Assembly: GCA_025356445.1 (NCBI GenBank)
Contig: JANXSZ010000022.1
Span: 1-62,148 of the forward strand
Reading direction: 5' to 3'
DNA: 62,148 nt
From: Betaproteobacteria bacterium
GTDB lineage: Bacteria; Pseudomonadota; Gammaproteobacteria; Burkholderiales; Burkholderiaceae_C
Notes under the pieces: model-generated
Database searches by the model: none
The model's input: the letters and a program-made list of their open reading frames with translations, nothing else
What the model was told of the DNA's origin: nothing
Part shown: positions 54,105-62,148 of the stretch, one piece after another
Position numbering within the stretch: position 1 is the stretch's first letter
Layout: every line of letters begins with the position of its first letter
Translations under genes and position numbers: made by a program

Positions 54105-54132
54105 AAAAAGCGCCCTTTGTGGCGCTTTTTTT
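54105..54132 (+). terminator. Rho-independent terminator after rpoZ
   Basis: AAAAAGCGCC-CTTTGT-GGCGCTTTTTTT gives a 10-bp stem (five A/T plus five G/C pairs), a 6-base loop and a run of seven T. It lies 17 bases after the rpoZ stop. It separates gmk-rpoZ from the spoT/relA gene, which therefore needs its own promoter in the 130 bases before 54265. Confidence 0.9.
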
Positions 54133-54264
54133 ATGGGTAATGCACTCAAGACTCTGTGTTCGGGAAGAAGCAAAAAACCATGCCATGAAGGCAAAGTTTG
54201 TTCTTTTATTCGGTGAAATGCGCCAGCAGCCCAATGCTGGCAACAAGCAGGCTATATTGATGAC

Positions 54265-56538
54265 ATGAGCCTAGCTACTCCCCCTACCCCACCCAAGCCG
54301 AAAACCAACGCAAAACCCCAAGCTCCGGCTCTGCACAGCCCTGCTGCGACCAACGCAGCGGCAGCCAGTTTTGCAGCACTGACTGCCAAACTGGGTTACC
54401 TTACAACTGATGAGGCGGAGCAAGTTCGCCAAGCCTACCGTTTTGCCGACTCCGCCCACCTGGGACAGATGCGCAAAGACGGTGAACCCTACATCACCCA
54501 TCCCATCAGCGTCACAGCCCAGTGCGCGGAATGGAAACTGGACGCACAAGCACTGATGGCGGCTTTGCTGCACGATGTGATGGAAGACTGTGGCATTGCC
54601 AAGCACGAGCTGATCGAGCGCTTTGGTGCACCCGTGGCCGATTTGGTCGATGGCTTGACCAAGCTGGACAAGCTGCAGTTCAACTCCCGGGAAGAAAACC
54701 AGTCGGAGTCATTCCGAAAAATGCTGCTGGCCATGGCGCGGGACGTGCGGGTGATCCTCATCAAATTGGCCGACCGCACACACAACATGCGGACCATGGC
54801 AGAAATGTCGCGCGACCGCCAGTTGCGCATTTCTACCGAAACACTGGAAATCTACGCACCGATTGCACACCGACTGGGACTGAACCAGACTTACCGGGAA
54901 TTACAGGATCTATCGTTTCGCTTTCTGTACCCATGGCGCCACAAAATACTGACCAAAGCGGTCACCAAAGCCCGTAGCCGTCGCCGCGATCTGCTACAAA
55001 AAGTATTGCAAGAAGTTGAAGCTGCGTTTGCACAAGCAGGCATAAAGATACGCATTGCAGGCCGCGAAAAGACGATTTACTCGATCTACCGCAAGATGGA
55101 TTTGAAACACCTCAGTTTTGCACAGGTCACGGATATTTACGGCTTTCGTGTCATCGTGCCCAGTGTTACTGACTGCTACACCGCCCTGGGGGTATTGCAC
55201 CAGTTGTACAAGCCTGTTCCAGGCAAATTCAAAGATCACATCGCTATCGGCAAAATCAATGGCTACCAGTCCTTGCACACCACCTTGGTTGGCCCGGCCA
55301 GTATCAACATCGAATTCCAGATGCGTACCGAGGCCATGCACATGGTGGCTGAATCAGGTGTAGCAGCACACTGGCTCTACAAAGCCAACAACCCTGACAG
55401 TGGCCCGCTGGATCGGCTGGGCAGCAAATGGCTGCAATCGCTGCTCGATATCCAAGACGAAACGCGCGACGCTGCCGAGTTTTGGGATCACATCAAAGTT
55501 GATCTTTTCCCTGATGCGGTTTACGTGTTCACGCCCAAAGGGCAGATCATGGCCATGCCACGGGGAGCCACGCTGCTGGACTTTGCTTATGCCATTCACA
55601 GCAATGTCGGTGACCACACTGTCAGCGCCAGCATTGGTGGTCAACAAGTGCCACTGCGTACCGAACTCAAAAATGGTGACGTGGTCGAAGTGGTCACTGA
55701 CCCTAGCGCCACGCCCAATCCGGCATGGCTTGACTTTGTACGTACAGGCAGAGCACGCTCCAAGATTCGCCACTACCTCAAAACCATGGCACAAACCGAG
55801 TCGGTCAGCTTGGGCGAGAAACTGCTGACCCAGGCCCTGCGTGCGGAAGGTATCGAAAAACTCCCCCCGCAAAGCCCCTCCAACCAGGCCTTATGGGACA
55901 AACTCTTCCGCTTCACGGGCAACCGCAGCACCAGTGATTTACTCACGGATATCGGCCTAGGCAAACGTATTGCCGGTATCGTCGCCAAACGACTGGTGAT
56001 TTTGCTGGCCGAAACAGGTGAAAAACCCGACGCCGTGCTGATGACGCGCGAGCGCTACGGAGCTCAAGACACCTCAGGCTCCAGCGCTGTAACGTTGGAT
56101 GGCAGCGAAAACGCGTCGGTTAAGTTCGCACCCTGTTGTTTACCCGTGCCGGGCGATAACATCTTGGGCTACCTGGGGCGTGGCGAGGGCTTGGTAATCC
56201 ACTGTGAAGACTGCGCTGTCGCGAAGCGCTTGCAACACAAAGACCGTGAGCGGTTCATTGACGTGGAGTGGTCAGACGAACCCGTACGCCAATTTGAATC
56301 CCGTCTGGTGGTCACAGTGTCCAACGGCAAAGGCGTGCTGGCCAGGGTCGCCACTGCGATTGCCAGCGCAGAAGCTGATATTGCGCACATTGACATGGGT
56401 GAAAAGTCCGCTCAGGATGCCATGGACTTGCGTCTGACCATTGCAGTGCAGGACTTGGCACACTTAGAGGCGGTGATTCGCACACTCAAACGCACCGGTT
56501 CAGTATTGAATGCGAGCCGGGCACGGCCGTCCAGTTAG
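54265..56538 (+). CDS. spoT: Bifunctional (p)ppGpp synthetase/hydrolase SpoT/RelA
   Basis: The 757-residue protein has all domains of the long RSH family. The HD hydrolase (about 50-200) has YITHPISVTAQCAEW and ALLHDVMEDCGI with intact HD. The synthetase (about 260-380) has DIYGFRVIVPSVTDC and GKINGYQSLHTTLVGP. TGS (about 410-475; VYVFTPKGQIMAMPRGATLL), helical and Cys-rich (FAPCCLPVPGDNI), and ACT (about 680-750) domains follow. The intact HD site makes it the bifunctional type that both makes and degrades ppGpp. A ~25-residue Pro/Ala-rich N-terminus precedes the HD domain. Confidence 0.96.
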   Translation: MSLATPPTPPKPKTNAKPQAPALHSPAATNAAAASFAALTAKLGYLTTDEAEQVRQAYRFADSAHLGQMRKDGEPYITHPISVTAQCAEWKLDAQALMAALLHDVMEDCGIAKHELIERFGAPVADLVDGLTKLDKLQFNSREENQSESFRKMLLAMARDVRVILIKLADRTHNMRTMAEMSRDRQLRISTETLEIYAPIAHRLGLNQTYRELQDLSFRFLYPWRHKILTKAVTKARSRRRDLLQKVLQEVEAAFAQAGIKIRIAGREKTIYSIYRKMDLKHLSFAQVTDIYGFRVIVPSVTDCYTALGVLHQLYKPVPGKFKDHIAIGKINGYQSLHTTLVGPASINIEFQMRTEAMHMVAESGVAAHWLYKANNPDSGPLDRLGSKWLQSLLDIQDETRDAAEFWDHIKVDLFPDAVYVFTPKGQIMAMPRGATLLDFAYAIHSNVGDHTVSASIGGQQVPLRTELKNGDVVEVVTDPSATPNPAWLDFVRTGRARSKIRHYLKTMAQTESVSLGEKLLTQALRAEGIEKLPPQSPSNQALWDKLFRFTGNRSTSDLLTDIGLGKRIAGIVAKRLVILLAETGEKPDAVLMTRERYGAQDTSGSSAVTLDGSENASVKFAPCCLPVPGDNILGYLGRGEGLVIHCEDCAVAKRLQHKDRERFIDVEWSDEPVRQFESRLVVTVSNGKGVLARVATAIASAEADIAHIDMGEKSAQDAMDLRLTIAVQDLAHLEAVIRTLKRTGSVLNASRARPSS

Positions 56539-56546
56539 GCGTCAAG

Positions 56547-57113
56547 TCAAGTGACGGCACCTGGCGCCGGGTAGGTCACAGACAGCACTTCAACCTCTTG
56601 CAAGCCACCCGGTGTCATCAGTCGCAGCACATCGCCCACCCGAGCTTTGAGCAAGGTACGCGCAATGGGTGACACCCAGCTCACCTGATTTTGTGCATTG
56701 TCAGCTTCGTCAATGCCCATGATGGTGACGGTGCGCGAGACATTAGCGTCGTCCACATAAACCACGGTTGCCCCAAAAAACACCTGATCGCCACCATGGT
56801 GAATGCTGGGATCACTGGGCACGGCGATGTCCAATCGCTGGGTTAAAAACCGAATTCTCCGGTCAATTTCGCGCAAGCGCTTTTTGCCATAGATATAGTC
56901 GCCGTTCTCAGAGCGGTCGCCATTGCTGGCCGCCCAGTGAACAATTTCAACGACCTTGGGTCGCTGCACATCCATCAGGTCAAACCACTCTGCACGCAGA
57001 GCGGCATAGCCTTGAGGGGTGATGTAATTTTTGGTGCCTATCGGCAAGGCAGGCAGTGCGGGGCCGTCGTCATCGGCATCGGGATCAGACTCTTTGGTGA
57101 AGGCTTTGCTCAT
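56547..57113 (-). CDS. greB: Transcript cleavage factor GreB
   Basis: The start at 57113 (MSKAFTKESDPDADDDG) gives 188 residues; the frame stays open upstream to 57218, but that would overlap the next gene and lacks likeness. The GreA/B coiled coil (about 30-100) has NYITPQGYAALRAEWFDLMD, ASNGDRSENGDYIYGKKRLR with the acidic tip (NGDRSEN), followed by the FKBP-like domain (YVDDANVSRTVTIMGIDEAD, VGDVLRLMTPGGLQEVEVLS). It rescues stalled RNA polymerase. It is convergent with spoT/relA (8-base gap). Confidence 0.94.
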   Translation of the reverse strand: MSKAFTKESDPDADDDGPALPALPIGTKNYITPQGYAALRAEWFDLMDVQRPKVVEIVHWAASNGDRSENGDYIYGKKRLREIDRRIRFLTQRLDIAVPSDPSIHHGGDQVFFGATVVYVDDANVSRTVTIMGIDEADNAQNQVSWVSPIARTLLKARVGDVLRLMTPGGLQEVEVLSVTYPAPGAVT

Positions 57114-57172
57114 GGAGTGCAACTTTACAGTGCCAAGGACGCGCACACGACCGCTATTGAAGCACCAGACCG

Positions 57173-58336
57173 TCAATACGACTTGGGTAGCCCCAGTACC
57201 TTCTCGGCAATAAAGCACAGTATGAGTTGCGGACTGACAGGGGCCAAGCGCGGAATCCAGGACTCGCGCAGGTAGCGCTCAACGTGGTATTCCTTGGCGT
57301 AGCCCATGCCGCCATGGGTGAAGATGGCGTTTTCGCAGGCGTGGTAGCAGGCCTCTGCAGCGAGGTATTTCGCGCTGTTGGCTTCTGCCCCGCAGGGTTG
57401 ATGCTGGTCGTACAGCCAAGCCGCTTTATGCACCATCAGATGGGCGGCTTCCAGTTCCATCCATGATTTGGCCAGGGGGTGCTGGATGCCTTGGTTCTGG
57501 CCGATGGGGCGACCAAACACCTCACGCTCTTTGGCATACAGCGCACCCCGCTTCAGCGCAGCACGGCCCAGGCCTACGGCTTCGCTGGCGATCAAGATGC
57601 GCTCCGGGTTCAAGCCGTGCAGGATGTAGCTGAAGCCCTTGCCCTCTTCGCCCACACGATCTTCGACCGGAATGCGCAAACCGTCAATGAAGACCTGGTT
57701 CGAGTCCACGCATTTTCTGCCCATCTTTTCGATCTCACGCACCTCGATCACGCGACGGTCAAGATCGGTGTAGAACAAGCTCAGGCCTTCGGTACCTTGG
57801 CAGTCCTCCTCCGGTGTGGTGCGTGCCAGCAGCAGTATTTTGTTGGCGACTTGGGCGGTGGAAATCCAGACCTTCTGGCCATTCACCAAGTAATGATCGC
57901 CTTGGCGCACAGCACGCGTCTTGAGCTTAAGCGTATTAAGGCCGGTGTTGGGCTCGGTCACACCAAAGCAGGCGCGGTCTGTGCCCTTGATAAGCGGTGG
58001 TAACCAACGCTGCTTTTGGGCATCAGAGCCAAACACCACCACCGGGTGCAGGCCAAATATATTCATGTGCACGGCCGAAGCACCCGACAGACCTGCGCCA
58101 GTAGCCGCAATGGTGTGCATCATCAACGCAGCCTCACTGATGCCCAAACCTGCGCCACCATAGGCCTCGGGCATCGCAATGCCGAGCCAGCCAGAATCCG
58201 CCAGCGTACGGTGAAAGTCCTCAGGGAAATCGCCTTCGCGGTCTTTGCGCAGCCAGTAGTCGGCATCAAACGGCAAGCAGACGCGCTCGATGGCATCGCG
58301 GATTTGTTCTTGCTCAGACGTCAAAGCAAAATTCAT
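57173..58336 (-). CDS. Acyl-CoA dehydrogenase of the second LysR/Bug/CaiB module
   Basis: The 387-residue protein begins MNFALTSEQEQIRDAIERVC and has ACFGVTEPNTGLNTLKLKTR, VNGQKVWISTAQVANKILLL and IFTHGGMGYAKEYHVERYLR. The familiar C-terminal EGT motif is absent (RESWIPRLAPVSPQLIL), while ILHGLNPERILIASEAVGLG has a Glu matching the isovaleryl-CoA-type catalytic base. It is probably an FAD acyl-CoA dehydrogenase with an unusual substrate. Its ATG overlaps the cupin stop (ATGA) and a GGGAGA site precedes it. It is the last gene of the operon from 61006. Confidence 0.9.
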   Translation of the reverse strand: MNFALTSEQEQIRDAIERVCLPFDADYWLRKDREGDFPEDFHRTLADSGWLGIAMPEAYGGAGLGISEAALMMHTIAATGAGLSGASAVHMNIFGLHPVVVFGSDAQKQRWLPPLIKGTDRACFGVTEPNTGLNTLKLKTRAVRQGDHYLVNGQKVWISTAQVANKILLLARTTPEEDCQGTEGLSLFYTDLDRRVIEVREIEKMGRKCVDSNQVFIDGLRIPVEDRVGEEGKGFSYILHGLNPERILIASEAVGLGRAALKRGALYAKEREVFGRPIGQNQGIQHPLAKSWMELEAAHLMVHKAAWLYDQHQPCGAEANSAKYLAAEACYHACENAIFTHGGMGYAKEYHVERYLRESWIPRLAPVSPQLILCFIAEKVLGLPKSY

Positions 58337-58752
58337 GAATGTTCTCCCAATTCGGTGTGATGAGCCACAGACCCTGGCCGAATGACCTTGTCTGGCGATT
58401 CGCCGTAGGGTGGGGTATAGATCACCAGCAAACGCACTGGCGTCTCACTCGTTACCGTGAACACATGCATCTGCTCAGCCGGGAAGAAGCACATATCGCC
58501 GGGCACCATATCGAAGGACTGACCAGCGACTTCCGCATGGGCTGTGCCTTCCAGCAGATAGCAAGCCTGTTCGATACCTGGGTGCGCATGGGGCAACGCA
58601 CCGCCCCCCTTGTGCAGGGTGCCCAGCAAAACTTCCATCTGCTTGGCCCCTACCGTTTCTTGGCCAATCAAGCGCTGGTTGCTGGTGTGGGTATGGTTGG
58701 CAGGCTGGTAGGCAGGCACGTCTGCGGCGCGCACGAGGTAGCGTGGGGTCAT
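58333..58752 (-). CDS. Cupin-domain protein
   Basis: The 139-residue protein is a single cupin barrel. The first motif is in GALPHAHPGIEQACYLLEG (two His and a Glu), with PGDMCFFPAEQMHVFTVTSE giving the last His, so a divalent metal site is plausible. Its enzyme activity is unknown; small cupins in such operons act as isomerases, dioxygenases or binding proteins. An AGGAGA site precedes the ATG and the stop overlaps the dehydrogenase start by 4 bases. A 53-base gap separates it from the CaiB transferase. Confidence 0.88.
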   Translation of the reverse strand: MTPRYLVRAADVPAYQPANHTHTSNQRLIGQETVGAKQMEVLLGTLHKGGGALPHAHPGIEQACYLLEGTAHAEVAGQSFDMVPGDMCFFPAEQMHVFTVTSETPVRLLVIYTPPYGESPDKVIRPGSVAHHTELGEHS

Positions 58753-58805
58753 GAAATCTCCTGGAATGGGGGTAATGAGATTGAAAGATATATCCGCACA
58801 GCGTT

Positions 58806-60038
58806 TCAGGACACGGTATCACCGCAAACGCCGTCGGCCAGCAGTTCATGGATCTGTAGCGTGCTGTAGCCCGCTTCAGCCAGCAGTTCCCGCGTGTGTT
58901 CACCCAAGAGCGGAGCCGGGGTTTGTGCGCGGTGGGGTGGTGTAGCTGACCAGCGTGTGGGGTGGGCCATGGTGTGGAGCAGGCCTTCACTAGGGTGCTG
59001 GGTGTCCTGCATGAAACCGGTGGCTCGCAGCTGGGGGTGGGTCAGCAAATCAGCGGGGCTGTTCATCGGCATGTTGGGCACATCGGCCGCATCCAGCAGC
59101 GCGCGCCACTCGACGGTGGTACGGTCGCGCATGAGGCGTGCCACCTCGGCATACACAGCGTCAATGTTCGCAGCGCGCGCGCTGTGGGTAACAAAACGCG
59201 GGTCTAGCGCCAGCCCCTGCGCCTCACCAATGGCCTCAAAAAAACTTCGCCAGTGTTTGTCGTTGTAGATCAGCACACATAACATGCCATCACGGGTGGC
59301 GTAGGGCTTGCGGTGCGGTGTGAGCAGACGGGCATAGCCAGGCTCACCACGCGGTGGCTCGAAAGTCAAACCCGCCATGTGATCGCCCAAAACGAACTGC
59401 GCCATGGCTTCAAACATGGGAACGACCACGGCTTGCCCCAACCCGGTCTGGCTGCGGGCATAAAGTGCTGCGGTAACGGCATACACAGCGTGCAGACCCG
59501 TCAGGCGATCGGACAGCGTCGTCGGCGTGTAGCCGGGCTCAGAAGCACCGTACTGCTGCATCAACCAAGGTATCCCGGTCGCGCCCTGGATCAGGTCGTC
59601 ATAGGCCGGACGAGCAGCATCCGGGCCATCCTGGTCAAAGCCACAGCAGCTGACATGAATGATGCGAGGATTGCGCGCACGCACCGAGGCATCGTCCAAC
59701 CCCAGACGAGCCAGTGCCTGCGGACGAATATTGCTGATGAGCACATCGCACTGCTCGGCCAGCTTCAGCACGGCCTCGCGTCCCTGGGGGTGCTTCAGAT
59801 CCAGCACGATACTGCGCTTGCCTGCATTGGCGTGCAAAAAAATATGCCCCATGCCGGGATGGTTCATCGGGCCGACATGGCGCATGTTGTCGCCTTCAGG
59901 AGGCTCCACCTTGATGACATTGGCCCCCAGTTGGGCCAGGATTTGGGTGGCAAATGGCCCCATGATGACCGAGGTCAGGTCGAGAACCTTCACCCCTGCC
60001 AGCGGCCCTGCGAACCCGGTCTGCTTGATTGTGTCCAT
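58806..60038 (-). CDS. CaiB/BaiF family (class III) CoA-transferase, second module
   Basis: The 410-residue protein has the class III signature: AGVKVLDLTSVIMGPFATQI, GANVIKVEPPEGDNMRHVGP, CDVLISNIRPQALARLGLDD, the Asp in PAYDDLIQGATGI (catalytic), and a C-terminal ADVPNMPMNSPADLLTHPQL. It transfers CoA to an organic acid. It follows the Bug receptor by 5 bases and precedes a cupin and dehydrogenase; the substrate may differ from that of the first module, since no glutaryl-CoA dehydrogenase is present. Confidence 0.92.
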   Translation of the reverse strand: MDTIKQTGFAGPLAGVKVLDLTSVIMGPFATQILAQLGANVIKVEPPEGDNMRHVGPMNHPGMGHIFLHANAGKRSIVLDLKHPQGREAVLKLAEQCDVLISNIRPQALARLGLDDASVRARNPRIIHVSCCGFDQDGPDAARPAYDDLIQGATGIPWLMQQYGASEPGYTPTTLSDRLTGLHAVYAVTAALYARSQTGLGQAVVVPMFEAMAQFVLGDHMAGLTFEPPRGEPGYARLLTPHRKPYATRDGMLCVLIYNDKHWRSFFEAIGEAQGLALDPRFVTHSARAANIDAVYAEVARLMRDRTTVEWRALLDAADVPNMPMNSPADLLTHPQLRATGFMQDTQHPSEGLLHTMAHPTRWSATPPHRAQTPAPLLGEHTRELLAEAGYSTLQIHELLADGVCGDTVS

Positions 60039-60043
60039 GGTGC

Positions 60044-61006
60044 TTATTCAGGCTTGATGCCAGCCTGTTTGATCAACAGTGACCAATGGGCCAATTGGTC
60101 AGCCACATACTTGGTGAATTCTTCAGGCGTTTTGGTAGGCCACACCTCAAAACCGATTTGTGCCAGCTTGTCTTGCACCTCCTTGTCTGCCAAAACCACC
60201 TGCAACTCGGCATTGAGTTTGTCCACCACAGGCTTGGGCAAACCAGCGGGACCAAAGATACCGTTCCATGAGGTCAGATCGAAGCCCGTGACTGTTTTTC
60301 CAACCGGCGCCACATCAGGCAGGATTTTGGAAGCTTCAGCCTTCGTGATGCCCAAAGCGCGCACCTTCTCTGACTTGAGCATGGCCATGCCCGAACCCAG
60401 ATCCACAACATAAACCTGTACCTGCCCACCCACCAGATCTGTCATAGCCTGTGGACTGGATTTGTAAGGAATACCTACCATGTCAATACCGGCGATACGC
60501 TTGATCGTCTCCGAGGCCACCAGCGAAGTGCTGTTGGGCGTTGCGTAGGACAGCTTGCCAGGGTTGAGCTTGGCGTAGTCAATCAACTCCTTGAGTGTTC
60601 TGGCGGGCACAGCGGGATGCACGACCAACGCAAACGGCAACTCACCCACGCGGGTGACTGGGGTGAAATCTTTAACAGGATCGTATTTCAGGTTGCTGAC
60701 CAAGCTGGGGTTCGCGGAGTGGGAGGTGTTGGTCGTCATGAACAGCGTGTAGCCATCGGGCTTGGCCTTGGCCACAAACTGCGCGCCAATCTGGGCGTTA
60801 GCACCCGCCTTGTTATCAATCAACACCGGCTGCTTCAGGCGCTCAGCCAATTTTTGCCCTACAACTCGCGCGACAGCATCGGTCCCACTTCCCGCAGCGA
60901 AAGGCACGACCAAGGTAATCGGTGCTGCGGGATAGGCTTGGCTTAACGCGACTGGCGACGCAGCGACGCCGAGGGCCATCACCAAGGAATAGAAAAAGTA
61001 TTGCAT
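60044..61006 (-). CDS. Bug/TctC-family extracytoplasmic solute receptor, second module
   Basis: The 320-residue protein has a signal peptide (MQYFFYSLVMALGVAASPVA, cleavage near LSQA) and the Bug signature YPAAPITLVVPFAAGSGTDA, PVLIDNKAGANAQIGAQFVA and GIPYKSSPQAMTDLVGGQVQ. It binds a carboxylate in the periplasm. It is first gene of a minus-strand operon with CaiB, cupin and dehydrogenase, divergent from a LysR gene. A GGAGACA site precedes the ATG. Again no TctAB genes are adjacent. Confidence 0.94.
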   Translation of the reverse strand: MQYFFYSLVMALGVAASPVALSQAYPAAPITLVVPFAAGSGTDAVARVVGQKLAERLKQPVLIDNKAGANAQIGAQFVAKAKPDGYTLFMTTNTSHSANPSLVSNLKYDPVKDFTPVTRVGELPFALVVHPAVPARTLKELIDYAKLNPGKLSYATPNSTSLVASETIKRIAGIDMVGIPYKSSPQAMTDLVGGQVQVYVVDLGSGMAMLKSEKVRALGITKAEASKILPDVAPVGKTVTGFDLTSWNGIFGPAGLPKPVVDKLNAELQVVLADKEVQDKLAQIGFEVWPTKTPEEFTKYVADQLAHWSLLIKQAGIKPE

Positions 61007-61163
61007 AGAGTGTCTCCAATTTTTTGAATGGTGTGGTCATGTGGTCAGTCTGCTTTGGCACATTTACCGCTGTATCTTCGCTTGTGCGATCATTCACGTC
61101 CAATTCAATTTGGGGTTTGAACGATCTGTTTTGTGAATCGTCAACATAAGCATTTGGATCTGA

Positions 61164-62063
61164 ATGAAGCTGCACCTTTTGCGTTATTTTTCAGTGCTTG
61201 CCGAAGAACTGCACTTCGGACGTGCGGCGCAGAGGCTGGCCATTACCCAACCCCCCTTGAGCGGCGCGATCAAGGCCTTAGAGGAAGAGTTGGGCGTCAA
61301 GCTTTTGATCCGCGACAGCAAGCATGTGCAACTCACACCTGCAGGCGCTGCTTTTCTGGAAGAAGCTAACCAGATTCTTGAGCGCGTAGCGCGTGCCACC
61401 CATACCGCAAAGGCCGTGGCGGGTGGCGTGCGTGGGCGCCTGGACATTGGGGTCACAGGCTCGCTCATCTACCGTGAAGTACCGGGCATTGTGGAGGCCT
61501 TCAGCAAAAGCATGCCGGGGATTGACGTCATCTTGCGGGAAATGGCCAGTGCAGAGCAGATCGACGAATTGCTGCACGGCCAGCTTCATGCCGGATTTAT
61601 CAATGCCTCTGCTGTTCCGCCCCAGTTGTCTTGTCTGCCGCTGGCCGACGATACGTTTGTCTGCTGCCTGCCCGATGGACACGCCCATGCCCGTGCCGCA
61701 TCGCTGGCTTTATCGCAATTGGCGACAGAGCGTTTCGTGATGTTTTCGCGCGATGTGGCCCCCGCCAATCACGACAACGTGATCGCCATCTTCAACCGCG
61801 CAGGCATTCACCCCAAGACAGTACATGCAGCAAGGCAGTGGCTGACCATCATCGCCATGGTCGCCAACGGACTCGGCGTCTCGCTGGTGCCACGCTCTCT
61901 GGCCCGATCGTGCGTCAAAGGCGTGCGATTTATCCCTTTGCAGGGTGAACTTGCACTTTCAAGAGCGCTGTTGGTCTGGAATCCGAACTACGGATCACCG
62001 GCACTTGACAGTTTTATAGCTTGTGCGAAGAGCTCTCTGCAAATGAACAAATCAGGAAGCTGA
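61164..62063 (+). CDS. LysR-family transcriptional regulator, divergent from the second Bug/CaiB operon
   Basis: The 299-residue protein starts MKLHLLRYFSVLAEELHFGR, with AAQRLAITQPPLSGAIKALE as the recognition helix, and has a standard effector domain. It is transcribed away from the Bug receptor gene at 61006 across 157 bases. That region has GATCATTC (61088-61095) and GAACGATC (61119-61126), an inverted pair with one mismatch, which may be part of the operator. It likely activates the operon in response to the imported acid. The gene ends 85 bases before the window edge; nothing is seen after it. Confidence 0.92.
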   Translation: MKLHLLRYFSVLAEELHFGRAAQRLAITQPPLSGAIKALEEELGVKLLIRDSKHVQLTPAGAAFLEEANQILERVARATHTAKAVAGGVRGRLDIGVTGSLIYREVPGIVEAFSKSMPGIDVILREMASAEQIDELLHGQLHAGFINASAVPPQLSCLPLADDTFVCCLPDGHAHARAASLALSQLATERFVMFSRDVAPANHDNVIAIFNRAGIHPKTVHAARQWLTIIAMVANGLGVSLVPRSLARSCVKGVRFIPLQGELALSRALLVWNPNYGSPALDSFIACAKSSLQMNKSGS

Positions 62064-62148
62064 ATTTTTCATTTTCTAATTTCTTTGAAAAACCGCATCA
62101 CAGTTTGTACTCGGTTGCATCGGCATCACGGTTCAAAGCGCAGCAGTG

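Overview
The window is GC-rich, densely coded DNA from a betaproteobacterium of the order Burkholderiales, most likely family Comamonadaceae (Rhodoferax/Polaromonas-like). I infer this from several Bug/TctC solute receptors sitting next to CaiB-type CoA-transferases and LysR regulators, from gene orders such as pcm-rhodanese-tolC, gmk-rpoZ-spoT-greB and yicC-kinase-PP2C-rph-rdgB-hemW, and from a dispersed 17-base palindromic element of the kind I associate with that family. No database search was possible, so the taxonomy is inference. It looks like an ordinary chromosomal segment. I found no phage, transposase, integrase or CRISPR array.

Layout, left to right. 1-2911 (minus): type I restriction-modification genes hsdM, a YhcG/DUF1016 PD-(D/E)XK nuclease, and the start of hsdS, which runs off the window. 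3134-4191: a small secreted protein and msrA. 4255-10487: a LysR regulator divergent from an operon of AidB-like acyl-CoA dehydrogenase, Bug receptor, CaiB transferase and glutaryl-CoA dehydrogenase, probably for dicarboxylate (glutarate-type) use. 10605-18199: a TetR regulator with a clear promoter/operator, an RND drug-efflux pair, pcm, rhodanese and a TolC-like channel. 18303-22981 (minus): an NCS1 permease-histidine kinase-receiver fusion with its LuxR-type response regulator. 23186-29463: a heavy-metal RND efflux operon. 29588-34362: urease genes ureA, a 58-residue His-rich membrane ORF, ureB, ureC, ureE, ureF, ureG, without ureD. 34511-35815: a beta-lactamase-family serine hydrolase. 36009-36098: tRNA-Ser(UGA).

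36118-41836: hemW, rdgB, rph, a PP2C phosphatase/Ser-Thr kinase pair, and yicC. 42003-48994 (minus): a compact six-gene signalling operon (PAS-GGDEF-EAL-REC-PAS protein, small unknown, HDOD protein, histidine kinase, REC-HD-GYP, REC), apparently built around cyclic-di-GMP turnover. 49534-52873: LysR plus a pair of acyl-CoA dehydrogenase subunits. 53190-57113: gmk, rpoZ with a strong terminator, spoT/relA and greB. 57173-62063: a second LysR/Bug/CaiB/cupin/acyl-CoA dehydrogenase module.

The genes fall into three themes: CoA-thioester catabolism of imported organic acids (three separate LysR-linked modules), envelope efflux and metal handling (two RND systems plus nickel-dependent urease), and signalling (permease-kinase, kinase/phosphatase pair, c-di-GMP cluster). 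The most notable observations are the in-frame palindromic elements inside several genes, the permease-kinase fusion, the six-gene c-di-GMP operon, and the unannotated small ORF between ureA and ureB in a urease cluster that lacks ureD.
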